The notes below the pieces were generated by a model that ran no database searches, was not told the DNA's origin, and was given only the letters and a program-made list of their open reading frames with translations. From contig JAPNVD010000007.1 of the NCBI GenBank assembly GCA_026627305.1, forward strand, positions 24,578 to 88,577: a stretch of DNA of 64,000 bases, given 5' to 3'. Each line of letters opens with the position of its first letter. Within the stretch, counting starts at the first letter, position 1. Positions 1 to 8,583 of the stretch are shown here, piece by piece. The translations under genes and the position numbers were made by a program. The stretch comes from Sulfolobaceae archaeon. Lineage in GTDB: Archaea; Thermoproteota; Thermoprotei_A; Sulfolobales; Sulfolobaceae.

Positions 1-933
1 ATCCTTACTGGCATATTACAGGATACATGGTCACAGTTCTTTCAAAGGAATTGCAGAGATGAACTAATTCTGATGTCACAATACGCTCAAGTAGATACTA
101 CAATTGGTGAGAGAATAATGGGAAAGTATTATACGGAAGACTTCTTTAAGCTCTCAGATGGTTACAGGAGAAGATATGCTATAGCCTGCTCTTTAGCCTT
201 AAAGCCAAAATACCTACTTCTGGATGAGCCTTATTCTAACTTAGACAAAGAGGCTAGCGAGGAACTAAACAGGCTGATTCCTAATGGCTCGCTGATAGCT
301 GAACACAGAATAAGGGCTCTAAGGGAGTTAGTTGATAGGGTTTACTTGATAGAGGACTTCGTAGTTAAGGAAATAGATAAGGATAAGCTTTATGATGATA
401 ACTTCCTCATAAGCAAAGGGCTTAGAGGTTTCAAGTTACCAAAGCTCGATACAACCCTTGGAAATACGTTACTTGATGTAAACGTTAATAGCATAAGGAT
501 AAGGGTAAGGGAGGGGGAGGTCTTATGTGTAGTTGGAAGAAATGGAGCTGGCAAAACAACCCTCTTGAGAAAATTAAGAGGAAAGATCTATGTCATCTTC
601 CAAAACCCAAACCTAGAATTCTTCAATCCAACGGTTAGGGAAGAGGTTGGGTCTGAAGAGGCGTTAAGGCTTTTCAAGTTGGAACATTTAAAGGATAGAT
701 CCCCTTTTACCTTGAGTTATGGAGAAAAGATGAGAGTACTAATAGCCACGGCTTATGCCTCAAAGAGTAAAGTTATTGGTCTTGACGAGCCTTCAGTTGG
801 ATTAGATGGGATAGGCTTACAGGCGTTATACGAAATGGTTAAACTATTAGTAGAAGAAAAGAGAGGGTTAATAATTACTACACACGATGAGGATATCTTA
901 CAGCTATGCACCACCACTATAAATTTAGGATGA
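1..933 (+). CDS. ABC transporter ATPase with two nucleotide-binding domains (5'-truncated)
   Basis: The frame is open from base 1, so the gene starts before the window. About 310 residues are visible. The first ATPase domain has lost its Walker A but keeps a Q-loop (QD..SQF), a signature (KLSDGYRRR) and a Walker B (LLLDEP). The second has Walker A GRNGAGKTT near residue 180, Q-loop FQNPN, signature LSYGEKMR, Walker B GLDEP and H-loop TTHD. Two fused ATPase halves with no membrane segment resemble the EcfA/CbiO-like energy-coupling ATPases that power vitamin or metal uptake. The substrate cannot be told because the rest of the operon lies upstream. The 3' end overlaps the convergent CoA-transferase gene by 9 bases. 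Confidence 0.85.
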   Translation: MLTGILQDTWSQFFQRNCRDELILMSQYAQVDTTIGERIMGKYYTEDFFKLSDGYRRRYAIACSLALKPKYLLLDEPYSNLDKEASEELNRLIPNGSLIAEHRIRALRELVDRVYLIEDFVVKEIDKDKLYDDNFLISKGLRGFKLPKLDTTLGNTLLDVNVNSIRIRVREGEVLCVVGRNGAGKTTLLRKLRGKIYVIFQNPNLEFFNPTVREEVGSEEALRLFKLEHLKDRSPFTLSYGEKMRVLIATAYASKSKVIGLDEPSVGLDGIGLQALYEMVKLLVEEKRGLIITTHDEDILQLCTTTINLG

Positions 934-2052
934 AAGAATTTGCTTTATTTCGTCATCAGTGTATCCTAACCATTTCAACACTTCAACAGTGTGTTCCCCG
1001 AGCTTAGGTGCACCGTTCCTTATCTTTAGCTCCTCCCTATTAACCTTACACGGAAACTTAACATAAGTAATGCCATCACTTAATTTTACTATAGAATCTT
1101 TACCAAAGGTCTCGAAAGATTGCTTTAACGTTAAGACCGGTGAGGCAGCCACTTCATGCTCTCTTAGGACTTTTAACCAATATTCTGTAGTTTGAGTTTT
1201 GAAGATCTCATTTAGCCTCTTTACGATATAATCCTTATTCTTAAACCTTAAAGAGGAATTGTTAAACTTCGCTAGGTCTTCAGCGTTCACAGCCTTGCAT
1301 AGCCTTGCATACATATCATCATTGAAGGCAGTAACGTAAATATATCCATCCTTAGTCTCAAATACTTGCCAAGGTACGAAAAACCTATGAGCAGAACCGG
1401 ACCTTTTAGGTTCTATACCCAGGTTTAATAAGAAATAAGCATCCTCTAACGTTAAGTAGTGCTGCGTGTAGAGCATAGGAACATCTATAAGGCCACTTTT
1501 ACCATCGTATAATGCATAGAGTATCATTATAACAGCCATCATAGCAGTAGTTATATCAGCTATAGATGTAGCAAACTTAACAGGAGGTCTATTCTCTTCG
1601 CCCGTTAAATCCAATAAGCCACTCAAGGAAAGAATCGTAGCATCGTCAGCCGGTCCATCACTTAAAGGATTATCATAGCCAAAGCCTGAAATTGTAGCAT
1701 ATATAATATTAGGATTTATTTCAATTACCTTTTCGAAATCATAACCTAGCCTCTTTAATATGGGGGGTCTGAAATTGGTTATAAGAACTTTAGCCCTCTT
1801 CACTAACTTATAAAAAGCCTCCCTCTGTTTCTCCTTTTTAAGATCTAGAACTACACTTTTCTTGTTTCTATTTACACTAGCAAAAAATAAGCTGACACCG
1901 TTAATCTCTGGCCCAACACTCCTTCTACCATCCCCTTTAGGGCTTTCAACCTTGATAACGTTAGCACCTAAATCAGCCAATATAGTTCCAGTCAAGGATG
2001 AAGCTAAGTTAGTTCCAGCCTCTATTACCACAACATCCTTAAGAGAACTCAT
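925..2052 (-). CDS. CaiB/BaiF family (class III) CoA-transferase
   Basis: A 375-residue protein of usual length for class III CoA-transferases, which move CoA between a thioester and a free carboxylic acid through an aspartyl-CoA anhydride. The N-terminus VVVIEAGTNLA..LTG..LADLGANVIKVE is the family hallmark, followed by the NRNKKSVVLDLK block. The candidate catalytic Asp is in the SIADITTAM segment near residue 165, as in formyl-CoA transferase. The acyl substrate is not evident. It is a single gene read leftward, converging with the ABC ATPase, and its start ATG at 2052 fits the family N-terminus. Confidence 0.88.
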   Translation of the reverse strand: MSSLKDVVVIEAGTNLASSLTGTILADLGANVIKVESPKGDGRRSVGPEINGVSLFFASVNRNKKSVVLDLKKEKQREAFYKLVKRAKVLITNFRPPILKRLGYDFEKVIEINPNIIYATISGFGYDNPLSDGPADDATILSLSGLLDLTGEENRPPVKFATSIADITTAMMAVIMILYALYDGKSGLIDVPMLYTQHYLTLEDAYFLLNLGIEPKRSGSAHRFFVPWQVFETKDGYIYVTAFNDDMYARLCKAVNAEDLAKFNNSSLRFKNKDYIVKRLNEIFKTQTTEYWLKVLREHEVAASPVLTLKQSFETFGKDSIVKLSDGITYVKFPCKVNREELKIRNGAPKLGEHTVEVLKWLGYTDDEIKQILSS

Positions 2053-2090
2053 TATATGAATCTACAAAAAGAAGAGGTAATAAGTCTTAA

Positions 2091-2672
2091 TTAAAGCTTT
2101 AAGGAACTCATAAACTCTGTGATGATTTTTTCGATATATGAATACTGAGACCTCATAGGAGTATGCTTCATCCCCTTTATGATCTCTAGCCTAACGTTCC
2201 TCCCTAGACCGTTTAACCTCTCATAAAGCGTTTTACTGTGCCATAAGGGAACTATCTCATCTGAATCCCCATGAATTATCAATACATTGTCTAGCTTATC
2301 TAGCATGTAGATTGGTGAAGTCTCTTTAAGTTCTTCCTCTGGTAACGCTCTTAATTCAAGGCAAAGCTTATGCTGAATGGTATCCTCACCAAATTTGCAT
2401 AAATAATTCATCTGGTAAATCCTATCAATTGGAGCCGATACGGCAATAACACATTTTATATTCATTATCTCAGCAGCCAAGAGTGCAGCGGTACCCCCCC
2501 TCGAATGTCCAGCTATGCAATCTATCTCTTTACCTTTTAATATTTCTAAACCTTGCTTTATCTCTAAATCAAAAAAGGGGACTTGGACATTACCAAACTT
2601 CTTTAGAGGTTTTGAGAGCCATGAAACCTTTTCTGGCGAACTGTGCTTTCCATGAAGCACAAAAATCTCCAT
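2091..2672 (-). CDS. small alpha/beta hydrolase (esterase/S9-like)
   Basis: A 193-residue single-domain alpha/beta hydrolase. The nucleophile elbow is GHSRGG near residue 57, the acid is in HGDSDEIVP near 135, and the histidine is in MKHTP near 167, so the Ser-Asp-His triad is complete. HGKHSSPEKVSW at the N-terminus probably forms the oxyanion loop. There is no signal peptide, so it should be cytoplasmic. The substrate is unknown; small esterases or acyl-peptide-type peptidases are likely relatives. It lies 38 bases upstream of the CoA-transferase start on the same strand and may share its transcript. Confidence 0.8.
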   Translation of the reverse strand: MEIFVLHGKHSSPEKVSWLSKPLKKFGNVQVPFFDLEIKQGLEILKGKEIDCIAGHSRGGTAALLAAEIMNIKCVIAVSAPIDRIYQMNYLCKFGEDTIQHKLCLELRALPEEELKETSPIYMLDKLDNVLIIHGDSDEIVPLWHSKTLYERLNGLGRNVRLEIIKGMKHTPMRSQYSYIEKIITEFMSSLKL

Positions 2673-2724
2673 ACCTTATGTTTTTTGGTAAGAGTTATTA
2701 ACTTCTTAGCAAAATATTCTACTT

Positions 2725-2800
2725 GGACCAGAGGCCTCCCGCAAAAGCGGGAGATGCTATGAAAGGTCCTGGTTCCCCACGGCTTTTAACCGAAAAGATT
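2725..2800 (+). ncRNA. candidate small structured RNA
   Basis: This gap between two divergent genes is more GC-rich than its surroundings and folds cleanly. Outer stem GGACC (2725-2729) pairs with GGTCC (2765-2769). Inner stem CTCCCGC (2736-2742) pairs with GCGGGAG (2747-2753) around an AAAA loop. The two unpaired strands between the stems (2730-2735 and 2754-2764) resemble a guide pocket, and ACG at 2779 lies 14 bases after it, where an H/ACA RNA would have ACA. A TATA-like GTTATTAAC lies about 26 bases upstream and a T-run follows at 2799. The ACA is imperfect and no kink-turn is clear, so the class is uncertain. Confidence 0.35.
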
Positions 2801-2810
2801 TTTACATAAA
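2799..2810 (+). promoter_or_regulatory. TATA box of the DUF5752-treT operon
   Basis: TTTTTACATAAA is centred about 26 bases before the ATG at 2831 with purines just upstream (AAAAG, BRE-like). This spacing predicts a leaderless transcript for the first gene of the pair. Confidence 0.55.
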
Positions 2811-2830
2811 GAAGAAAGATTAAAAATTAA

Positions 2831-3493
2831 ATGACATATTCAGAAGTTATAGAGAGACCTGCTAAAGAGCACTTCAGGTTCTACGCTGCATACTATTTGC
2901 CCGTATTTGCAGGAATAAGGGCTTATACCATTGACGAGCTAATAGAGGGGATAAATAAGGCTGATGGCTTATCAATATTTTACCATGTGTTTCACCCCAT
3001 GTTCTCAAGCCATGTGGTTCCTGAAGACCTTCATAACGATTTTGCAGTATGGATAAAGAACGAGCTTCATCTAGATGAGCTAGCTTACAGAGTTTCAGAC
3101 ATTTCAGCAGAGGAGCCCCGTACTGTAGAGGATGTAAGAAGAGACCTAATTAATATATTAAGTAAGGAAAGTTATGATGTAAAAGCTAAAAGGCCATTTA
3201 ACTTCATGACCTGTAAGCCTGTAGTCTATGATTTAGGAAAGGAAGCGAGCAATTTTGCTGAACTATTAGACCAAATAGCCTCCATAACTTTTAGGTCTAT
3301 AGCCTATCATTTTGTTTTCAAGAGAGTTATGGGCTATGCACCTAAGAATGATTTCTCGTTATGGATAGAGAGAAACTATAGCGAATTTTCAGATATCAGT
3401 AAAAAGCTTTCGCTATTAGACCCACAAACCTATACAGAGGAAGAAAAGCTAAGGGAAGATCTACTAACGATATTAAAGGAGGTGTTCAAATGA
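2831..3493 (+). CDS. DUF5752 family protein, partner of trehalose synthase
   Basis: A 220-residue soluble protein of two similar helical halves. Each half carries an RFYAAYYLPVFAGI- or TFRSIAYHFVF-like helix followed by a DFAVWI or DFSLWI segment. The paired FAVWIKNEL and FSLWIERNY motifs, near residues 79 and 178, suggest an internal duplication. DUF5752 proteins commonly sit directly before TreT-type glycosyltransferases in archaea, as here, where its TGA overlaps the treT start as ATGA. A regulatory or structural role in trehalose synthesis is inferred from that linkage. No catalytic motif is visible. Confidence 0.78.
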   Translation: MTYSEVIERPAKEHFRFYAAYYLPVFAGIRAYTIDELIEGINKADGLSIFYHVFHPMFSSHVVPEDLHNDFAVWIKNELHLDELAYRVSDISAEEPRTVEDVRRDLINILSKESYDVKAKRPFNFMTCKPVVYDLGKEASNFAELLDQIASITFRSIAYHFVFKRVMGYAPKNDFSLWIERNYSEFSDISKKLSLLDPQTYTEEEKLREDLLTILKEVFK

Positions 3494-4710
3494 TGTTAGA
3501 AAAATACGCACAGATAATAGGTGAAGATGAGTTAGATAGTATAATAAAAATAGCAGAGAAGCTAAAAGGATTGTCGATTTTACACGTGAATTCCACCCCT
3601 GCAGGGGGAGGAGTTGCAGAGATATTAAGCAAATTAGTACCACTTATGAACGAGTTAGGAATAAAGACACATTGGAAAGTCATAAGGGGCGATCAAGCCT
3701 TCTTTAACGTTACTAAATCTTTTCATAACCTACTCCAGAACGGAAAGGGTCAATTACCTGAAGGGGCCTTTGAGACATATAAGAAATGGCAGGAGATCAA
3801 TGGCAATGAGTTAGACTTAGATTATGATATAGTCTTCATCCATGATCCACAACCAGCAGGACTTATTGAATTTAGGAAAAAGGCTGGTTCGAAGTGGATA
3901 TGGAGATGCCATATAGATATCTCTAACCCTCATGAACAAGTATGGAACTTTCTGAAAGGTTATATTAGTAAATATGATTCTATGATAATATCGTCTCCAG
4001 TATTCGGTAGAAGCGACCTTAACATACCACAATTCGTTATTCCGCCCTCTATTGACCCTCTAAGCGTAAAGAATAGGGATATTCCAGATATTACAGTTTA
4101 TAGGATATTAAATAAATTTGATGTAGACCCAGATAGACCCATAATTACACAGATATCTAGATTTGATAGATTTAAAGATCCAGTAGGCGTTATTCAAACT
4201 TATAAGCTAGTTAAAAGACATGTCGATGTTCAGTTAGTATATCTAGGAAGTCCAGCGAGTGATGACCCAGAAGGCGAAATAGTGTATAAAGAAACTGTAG
4301 AGGCTGCAGGAAATGATAAAGACATAAAGCTACTCATGTTACCTCCAAATAGCGATCTAGAAGTTAACGTATTTCAGAGGTCTGCTTCTGTGGTGCTTCA
4401 GAAATCAATAAAGGAAGGGTTTGGCTTGACTGTGAGTGAAGCTTTATGGAAGAGAAGACCAGTGATAGGCGGGAATACTGGAGGGATACCACTTCAAATA
4501 ATACCTGGAATAACTGGATACCTAGTAGACACTGTTGAAGAGGCAGCCCATTATACCCTCTTCTTACTAAGACACAAAGAGATAGCTGACAGATTAGGTA
4601 AAAACGGTCGTGAGCATGTGAGAAATAATTTCCTAATTACAAGGGAATTAAGGGATTACCTAATGGCAGCATACCTTACATTATATCCTAGCTCAAATAT
4701 ATTAAGTTAA
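3490..4710 (+). CDS. treT: trehalose glycosyltransferring synthase (TreT), GT4 family
   Basis: A 406-residue GT-B glycosyltransferase, expected to join a nucleotide-activated glucose (such as ADP- or UDP-glucose) to glucose to form trehalose, an osmolyte and thermoprotectant. The N-terminal loop NSTPAGGGVAEIL is the donor-side glycine loop of TreT enzymes. The C-terminal domain has ITQISRFDRFKDP, and the GT4 E-x7-E motif lies in KEGFGLTVSEALW followed by GGNTGGIPLQI. A strong ribosome site GGAGGTG at 3478-3484 lies inside the upstream gene, six bases before the ATG, so translation is coupled to DUF5752. A GH15 trehalase candidate lies 4 kb away. Confidence 0.9.
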   Translation: MMLEKYAQIIGEDELDSIIKIAEKLKGLSILHVNSTPAGGGVAEILSKLVPLMNELGIKTHWKVIRGDQAFFNVTKSFHNLLQNGKGQLPEGAFETYKKWQEINGNELDLDYDIVFIHDPQPAGLIEFRKKAGSKWIWRCHIDISNPHEQVWNFLKGYISKYDSMIISSPVFGRSDLNIPQFVIPPSIDPLSVKNRDIPDITVYRILNKFDVDPDRPIITQISRFDRFKDPVGVIQTYKLVKRHVDVQLVYLGSPASDDPEGEIVYKETVEAAGNDKDIKLLMLPPNSDLEVNVFQRSASVVLQKSIKEGFGLTVSEALWKRRPVIGGNTGGIPLQIIPGITGYLVDTVEEAAHYTLFLLRHKEIADRLGKNGREHVRNNFLITRELRDYLMAAYLTLYPSSNILS

Positions 4711-4719
4711 AAAAAGGAT

Positions 4720-6435
4720 CTACGTAAAGAAGTACTCATATTCTCCTTTTTCTCCTTTCTTTCTCCTCTCTTCTTCCTGTTGCCTCAGTACGTTCCTCCT
4801 TATCTTTCCGCTTATAGTTTTGGGCAGCTCAGGTACAAACTCTATAATCCTTGGGACTTTAAAGCTAGGTAATAGCTTCTTTACATGCTCTCTAATATCC
4901 CTAGCTAAATCCTCACTTGGCTTATATCCAGGCTTAAGCACTATAAACGCCTTAACTACCTGCCACCTCCTAGGATCTGGGCTACCAACAACAGCAGCCT
5001 CAGCTACCGCAGGGTGCTCTAATAGAGCGCTTTCAACCTCAAAAGGACCAACCCTGTAGTCTGAGGTCTTTATGACATCGTCTGCCCTGCTGACGAAATA
5101 GAACTTCCCGTTCTCGTCAAAATAGGCCTTATCACCCGTTAAATAATAATTACCTATAAATGCCTCTTTATTTTTATTTTCATCGGAATAACCCTGGAAT
5201 AAACCTATAGCCCTCCATTTGGAAAGCCTTACAGCTATATGACCAATCTCGTAAGGTTTCGTTATCTCGTTAAAGTTATCATCTAATAAAACTATATCGT
5301 ATAGAGGAGATGGTCTGCCCATTGAACCTGGAGTTACATCGTCCCATGGCATATTACCTACCATAGCTGTGGTTTCAGTTTGACCATAGAAGTCCCTAAT
5401 CGTGAGCCCAAACGCCTCTTTCCACGCCTTTATCACCTCAGGATTTAGAGGTTCTCCGGCACTTACAACCTGCTCTAACTTAGGGAACTTGAACTTCTTT
5501 AAATCCAATATTATAAATCCCCTCCATGCAGTTGGAGGTGCACAGAAGCTGTTTACCTCATATTCAGCTACCAGATTCAGATATCTCTCATAATCTAACC
5601 TCTTATAGTTTATACCTAAAACAGTAGCACCTACAATGAAAGGTGAAAATATCGAACTCCATGCAAACTTAGCCCAGCCCGGAGCACTTAGGTTCAAATG
5701 CACATAACTAGATTTTACTCCTATAATAGAAGCGGTTGAGAAGTGACCAAATGGATAGCTGACCATCGTGTGCCTGACCCTCTTTGGCATTCCAGTGGTT
5801 CCAGAAGTGAAATAGTAGAGAACTTCATCTTTTGGCGAGGTCTCAGCGGGTTCTGCCTTATCGCTTTCCTTATCTACCTCATCATAGCTAATCCATCCCT
5901 CCCTCTTTCCATCTACCAAAAGCTTAACATTAGGCTTAAGACCTCCTAAGGCTTCATCAATCCTGCTGGCAGTTTCATAGTCTGCAATTATCGCTTTGGG
6001 CTTCAGGTCACCGAACCTGTACTTAAATTCGTAAGTAGTTAGATTAATTGCACTAGGGACTATTATAAAACCTCCCTTGTATCCGCTCAAAAACGCAAAC
6101 CAGTGCTGAGGTATAACGGGAGTAGCCAAATATACAGGATCACCCTTATTAACACCATGAGATCTGAGGAAGTTAACTAACTTGTTCGTCTCCCTTACCA
6201 CTTCATCATACTTTATCCTCTGTTCCTCTCTCTTATCCATATCATACCAAATTATAGCATCTTTCCTACTACCCTCATATAGCTTCTCAAAGATATCTGA
6301 AAACCAATTGAATTTCTCAGGGAAGGTAATTTTGTTCAGCTCTTTAAGGACTGATATTACCCTCTCTTTGTCCCCACTATCTTGAGCACTCTTAAAATCG
6401 GAGTAAATTGAAAGAAGGGATTGAGACGAGGACAT
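4720..6435 (-). CDS. AMP-forming acyl-CoA synthetase, probable 4-hydroxybutyrate--CoA ligase
   Basis: A 571-residue adenylate-forming enzyme that activates a carboxylic acid with ATP and CoA. The P-loop YYFTSGTTGMPKR, the DFYGQTETT motif (A5), TGDKAYFDENGK (A7), a hinge at SRADDVIKTSDYRVGPFEVE and the C-terminal lysine motif PKTISGKIRR are all present. The central block HLNLSAPGWAKFAWSS with GINY and FCAPPTAWR matches my recollection of Sulfolobales ligases for 4-hydroxybutyrate in the 3-hydroxypropionate/4-hydroxybutyrate CO2-fixation cycle. Acetate or propionate could be alternative substrates. It converges with treT with a 9-base gap. Confidence 0.82.
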   Translation of the reverse strand: MSSSQSLLSIYSDFKSAQDSGDKERVISVLKELNKITFPEKFNWFSDIFEKLYEGSRKDAIIWYDMDKREEQRIKYDEVVRETNKLVNFLRSHGVNKGDPVYLATPVIPQHWFAFLSGYKGGFIIVPSAINLTTYEFKYRFGDLKPKAIIADYETASRIDEALGGLKPNVKLLVDGKREGWISYDEVDKESDKAEPAETSPKDEVLYYFTSGTTGMPKRVRHTMVSYPFGHFSTASIIGVKSSYVHLNLSAPGWAKFAWSSIFSPFIVGATVLGINYKRLDYERYLNLVAEYEVNSFCAPPTAWRGFIILDLKKFKFPKLEQVVSAGEPLNPEVIKAWKEAFGLTIRDFYGQTETTAMVGNMPWDDVTPGSMGRPSPLYDIVLLDDNFNEITKPYEIGHIAVRLSKWRAIGLFQGYSDENKNKEAFIGNYYLTGDKAYFDENGKFYFVSRADDVIKTSDYRVGPFEVESALLEHPAVAEAAVVGSPDPRRWQVVKAFIVLKPGYKPSEDLARDIREHVKKLLPSFKVPRIIEFVPELPKTISGKIRRNVLRQQEEERRKKGEKGEYEYFFT

Positions 6436-6566
6436 AGCCTTTCGCTATTTCTATTAACCTTGATGAATTTAAATACCAATTTCTAACTTGAAATACAAAT
6501 TTTTATATAATAAGGTTTTTACTAATGTATCATTACAAATAAGCAGTATAGAATTTAAACTGAATA

Positions 6567-7016
6567 TCATACATCTCTAACGGTTGATGAAACAGTAATA
6601 TTTTTATAAACATAAGTGTCCAGACTAGATAATATTTGAACCTTGAAATAAACCGTGATATTAACATTCCTCCCAATTAACGCTGGACTGTCTAAAAGGC
6701 TCATCATAGAAGGGCTTAGCGTAATGTTAACAGTACTAACTGTGGTAAGACCACCGAAATTAAAAAATGAAGCGGGGGGAGAGACCTTCATGCTTTTGTT
6801 CATTATCCTTACGGCGACTACGTAGAATGTATAATGAGCACCTAGAGCAAGAGGAGTTGTCGCCACTATCTGCAAATTTAAGGTACTTGAGTAGATCTCC
6901 CCATTTATTATTCTTACAGTAGGTGTCTGTACATAAGGTAAGATATAGCTGGCAAGAATTAAGCCCACAACTAGAGCGATTAGCAAAAAGGGTAAAAACA
7001 TATAACGCCAATCCAT
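6567..7016 (-). CDS. hypothetical membrane-anchored surface protein
   Basis: A 149-residue protein with one strongly hydrophobic N-terminal segment, LPFLLIALVVGLILASYIL, and an external domain rich in beta-forming, Thr/Ser and N-glycosylation (NxS/T) residues. It is probably anchored in the cytoplasmic membrane facing outward. I recognise no family. The first ATG at 7037 adds seven residues, but a TATA box TTTTTATATC lies at about 7040-7050. Its spacing of about 28-30 bases fits a leaderless start at 7016, which I prefer. It follows the dehydrogenase gene on the same strand. Confidence 0.6.
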   Translation of the reverse strand: MDWRYMFLPFLLIALVVGLILASYILPYVQTPTVRIINGEIYSSTLNLQIVATTPLALGAHYTFYVVAVRIMNKSMKVSPPASFFNFGGLTTVSTVNITLSPSMMSLLDSPALIGRNVNITVYFKVQILSSLDTYVYKNITVSSTVRDV

Positions 7017-7058
7017 ATCAGTATCAAGTGAAGTCATGATATAAAAATACTTTCATAA

Positions 7059-8102
7059 CTAATCCACACTTAAAACGATCTTGCCGAACTTCTCATTGGA
7101 TTCAAACCTTTCGTGAGCTCTCCTAGCTTCCTCAAGTTTGATAACACTATCAATTATCGGCTTAATACCTCCCCTTATTACCTCCCTTAATGCCTCTACC
7201 ATATCGTTTCTAGTACCCATAGCAGAACCAACGATGCTTACGTGCTTTAGGTATATACTCCTCAAAGTAAACGAAACAGTATCATCATCAGTACCCCAGA
7301 AGCCTAGCACTATTACCTTACCCCTCTTCTTAGCTATTCTAATAGATTTATTAATAGTTAAAGGACCTATAGTATCTAATACTATGTCAGCCCCTAGGCC
7401 ATTTGTATATTCTAAAACCTTCTTCTCCACATCATCTTCCTTATAGTTTATAACATAGTCAGCCCCCATCTCCTTCAACTTCCTAGCCTTATCATCATTG
7501 CTTGTAGCAGTTATTACTGTAGCCCCAAAAAGTTTAGCTATCTGAATTGCAAATGTTCCTACTCCTCCACTACCTCCCCATATGAACACAGTATCGCCTT
7601 CTTTTATGCTAACCCTCTTAGTTAAAGCATGCCAGGCTGTAATTAGTGCCAACTGAATAGTAGAAGCCTGATAGTAATCTAGGTTTTTAGGCATTGGATA
7701 GACGTTCTTTGCAGGAACTACTACATACTCAGCATAACTACCACTTAAATCCCTACCAACAACACCTAAGTTATCACATAGGTTTTCATAACCGTTTTTA
7801 CACCAATAGCATTTACCATCATAAAGTATTGGGTAGCCAATAACTCTCTCACCTTCAGCTAGATCCTTAACATTTCTCCCAACCTTTTCAATAACACCAG
7901 CAAGATCTGCCCCTAGAATATGAGGAAATCTCTTGATAAGAAACTTGTATGCCCCTCTCCTAGTAATAATATCTAAGTTGTTAACTGAAGAAGCCTTAAC
8001 CCTAACCAGCACATGATCATCTGAAGGTAATTTGGGGTCTTCCACTTCACCAAACTTTAAAACATCAGGAGGGCCATATCTATCAATATAAACCGCTCTC
8101 AT
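7059..8102 (-). CDS. zinc-containing medium-chain dehydrogenase/reductase (alcohol dehydrogenase or acryloyl-CoA reductase-like)
   Basis: A 347-residue medium-chain dehydrogenase. The N-terminal GroES-like domain carries GADLAGVIEKVG and the structural zinc run of cysteines CYWCKNGYENLC. The Rossmann domain has GGSGGVGTFAIQIAKLFGA for NAD(P)H binding near residues 170-190. The catalytic zinc Cys of classical alcohol dehydrogenases is replaced: the position reads NNLDIITRRG. This loss is typical of quinone-oxidoreductase and acryloyl-CoA reductase-like members. In Sulfolobales such enzymes can serve the 3-hydroxypropionate branch, and an acyl-CoA ligase gene lies nearby, but the substrate is not proven. 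Confidence 0.78.
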   Translation of the reverse strand: MRAVYIDRYGPPDVLKFGEVEDPKLPSDDHVLVRVKASSVNNLDIITRRGAYKFLIKRFPHILGADLAGVIEKVGRNVKDLAEGERVIGYPILYDGKCYWCKNGYENLCDNLGVVGRDLSGSYAEYVVVPAKNVYPMPKNLDYYQASTIQLALITAWHALTKRVSIKEGDTVFIWGGSGGVGTFAIQIAKLFGATVITATSNDDKARKLKEMGADYVINYKEDDVEKKVLEYTNGLGADIVLDTIGPLTINKSIRIAKKRGKVIVLGFWGTDDDTVSFTLRSIYLKHVSIVGSAMGTRNDMVEALREVIRGGIKPIIDSVIKLEEARRAHERFESNEKFGKIVLSVD

Positions 8103-8159
8103 GACATAAAGAAAACAATAAAAAACAATAATAAAAAATTAATTTATCTATCACTTTAT

Positions 8160-8525
8160 TCACATGTTCCTCATTAACTTATCCGAAGTAGCTTTGTCTA
8201 ACATACTCATAACTCTGGATACTATTTGAGAATCCCTATTAGCTAGATCCTTAGGGAGTTGGGATACTGCCTTACTCCTTAAAGTCAAGGCCGCTTTGAC
8301 TACGTTATCTGGAAAAGTGGCTATAATTGACATAGTGGTTTTACACCAATTTATGTACTCCTCATCTGTAGCCTTTTCCGCTAACGTACGTATAACGCTA
8401 GTTAAGGCATTTAAAGCATCTTGCTCTTTCATCTGGAATAGCATCTGCAGAACGCTGGAGATAACTTGCCTTCTCTGATCCTCTGGCATTTTAGCTACGG
8501 CTATGGGGTCTAAAGAGGTACTCAT
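8160..8525 (-). CDS. small helical protein of unknown function
   Basis: A 121-residue, almost entirely helical acidic-basic protein beginning MSTSLDPIAVAKMPEDQRR. I recognise no catalytic motif, signal peptide or membrane segment. An upstream GTG-type start would add an unlikely hydrophobic leader; the ATG at 8525 has an A/T-rich TATA element, ATATATTTTATA, about 23 bases before it, which fits leaderless initiation. It ends 57 bases upstream of the dehydrogenase start and begins 58 bases after the GH15 stop. Its repeated hydrophobic heptad spacing suggests a helical bundle or oligomer. Confidence 0.65.
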   Translation of the reverse strand: MSTSLDPIAVAKMPEDQRRQVISSVLQMLFQMKEQDALNALTSVIRTLAEKATDEEYINWCKTTMSIIATFPDNVVKAALTLRSKAVSQLPKDLANRDSQIVSRVMSMLDKATSDKLMRNM

Positions 8526-8583
8526 AAATAATAATATAATGCTATAAAATATATATTGTTTTGTATTATCAAACAATAAAAAA

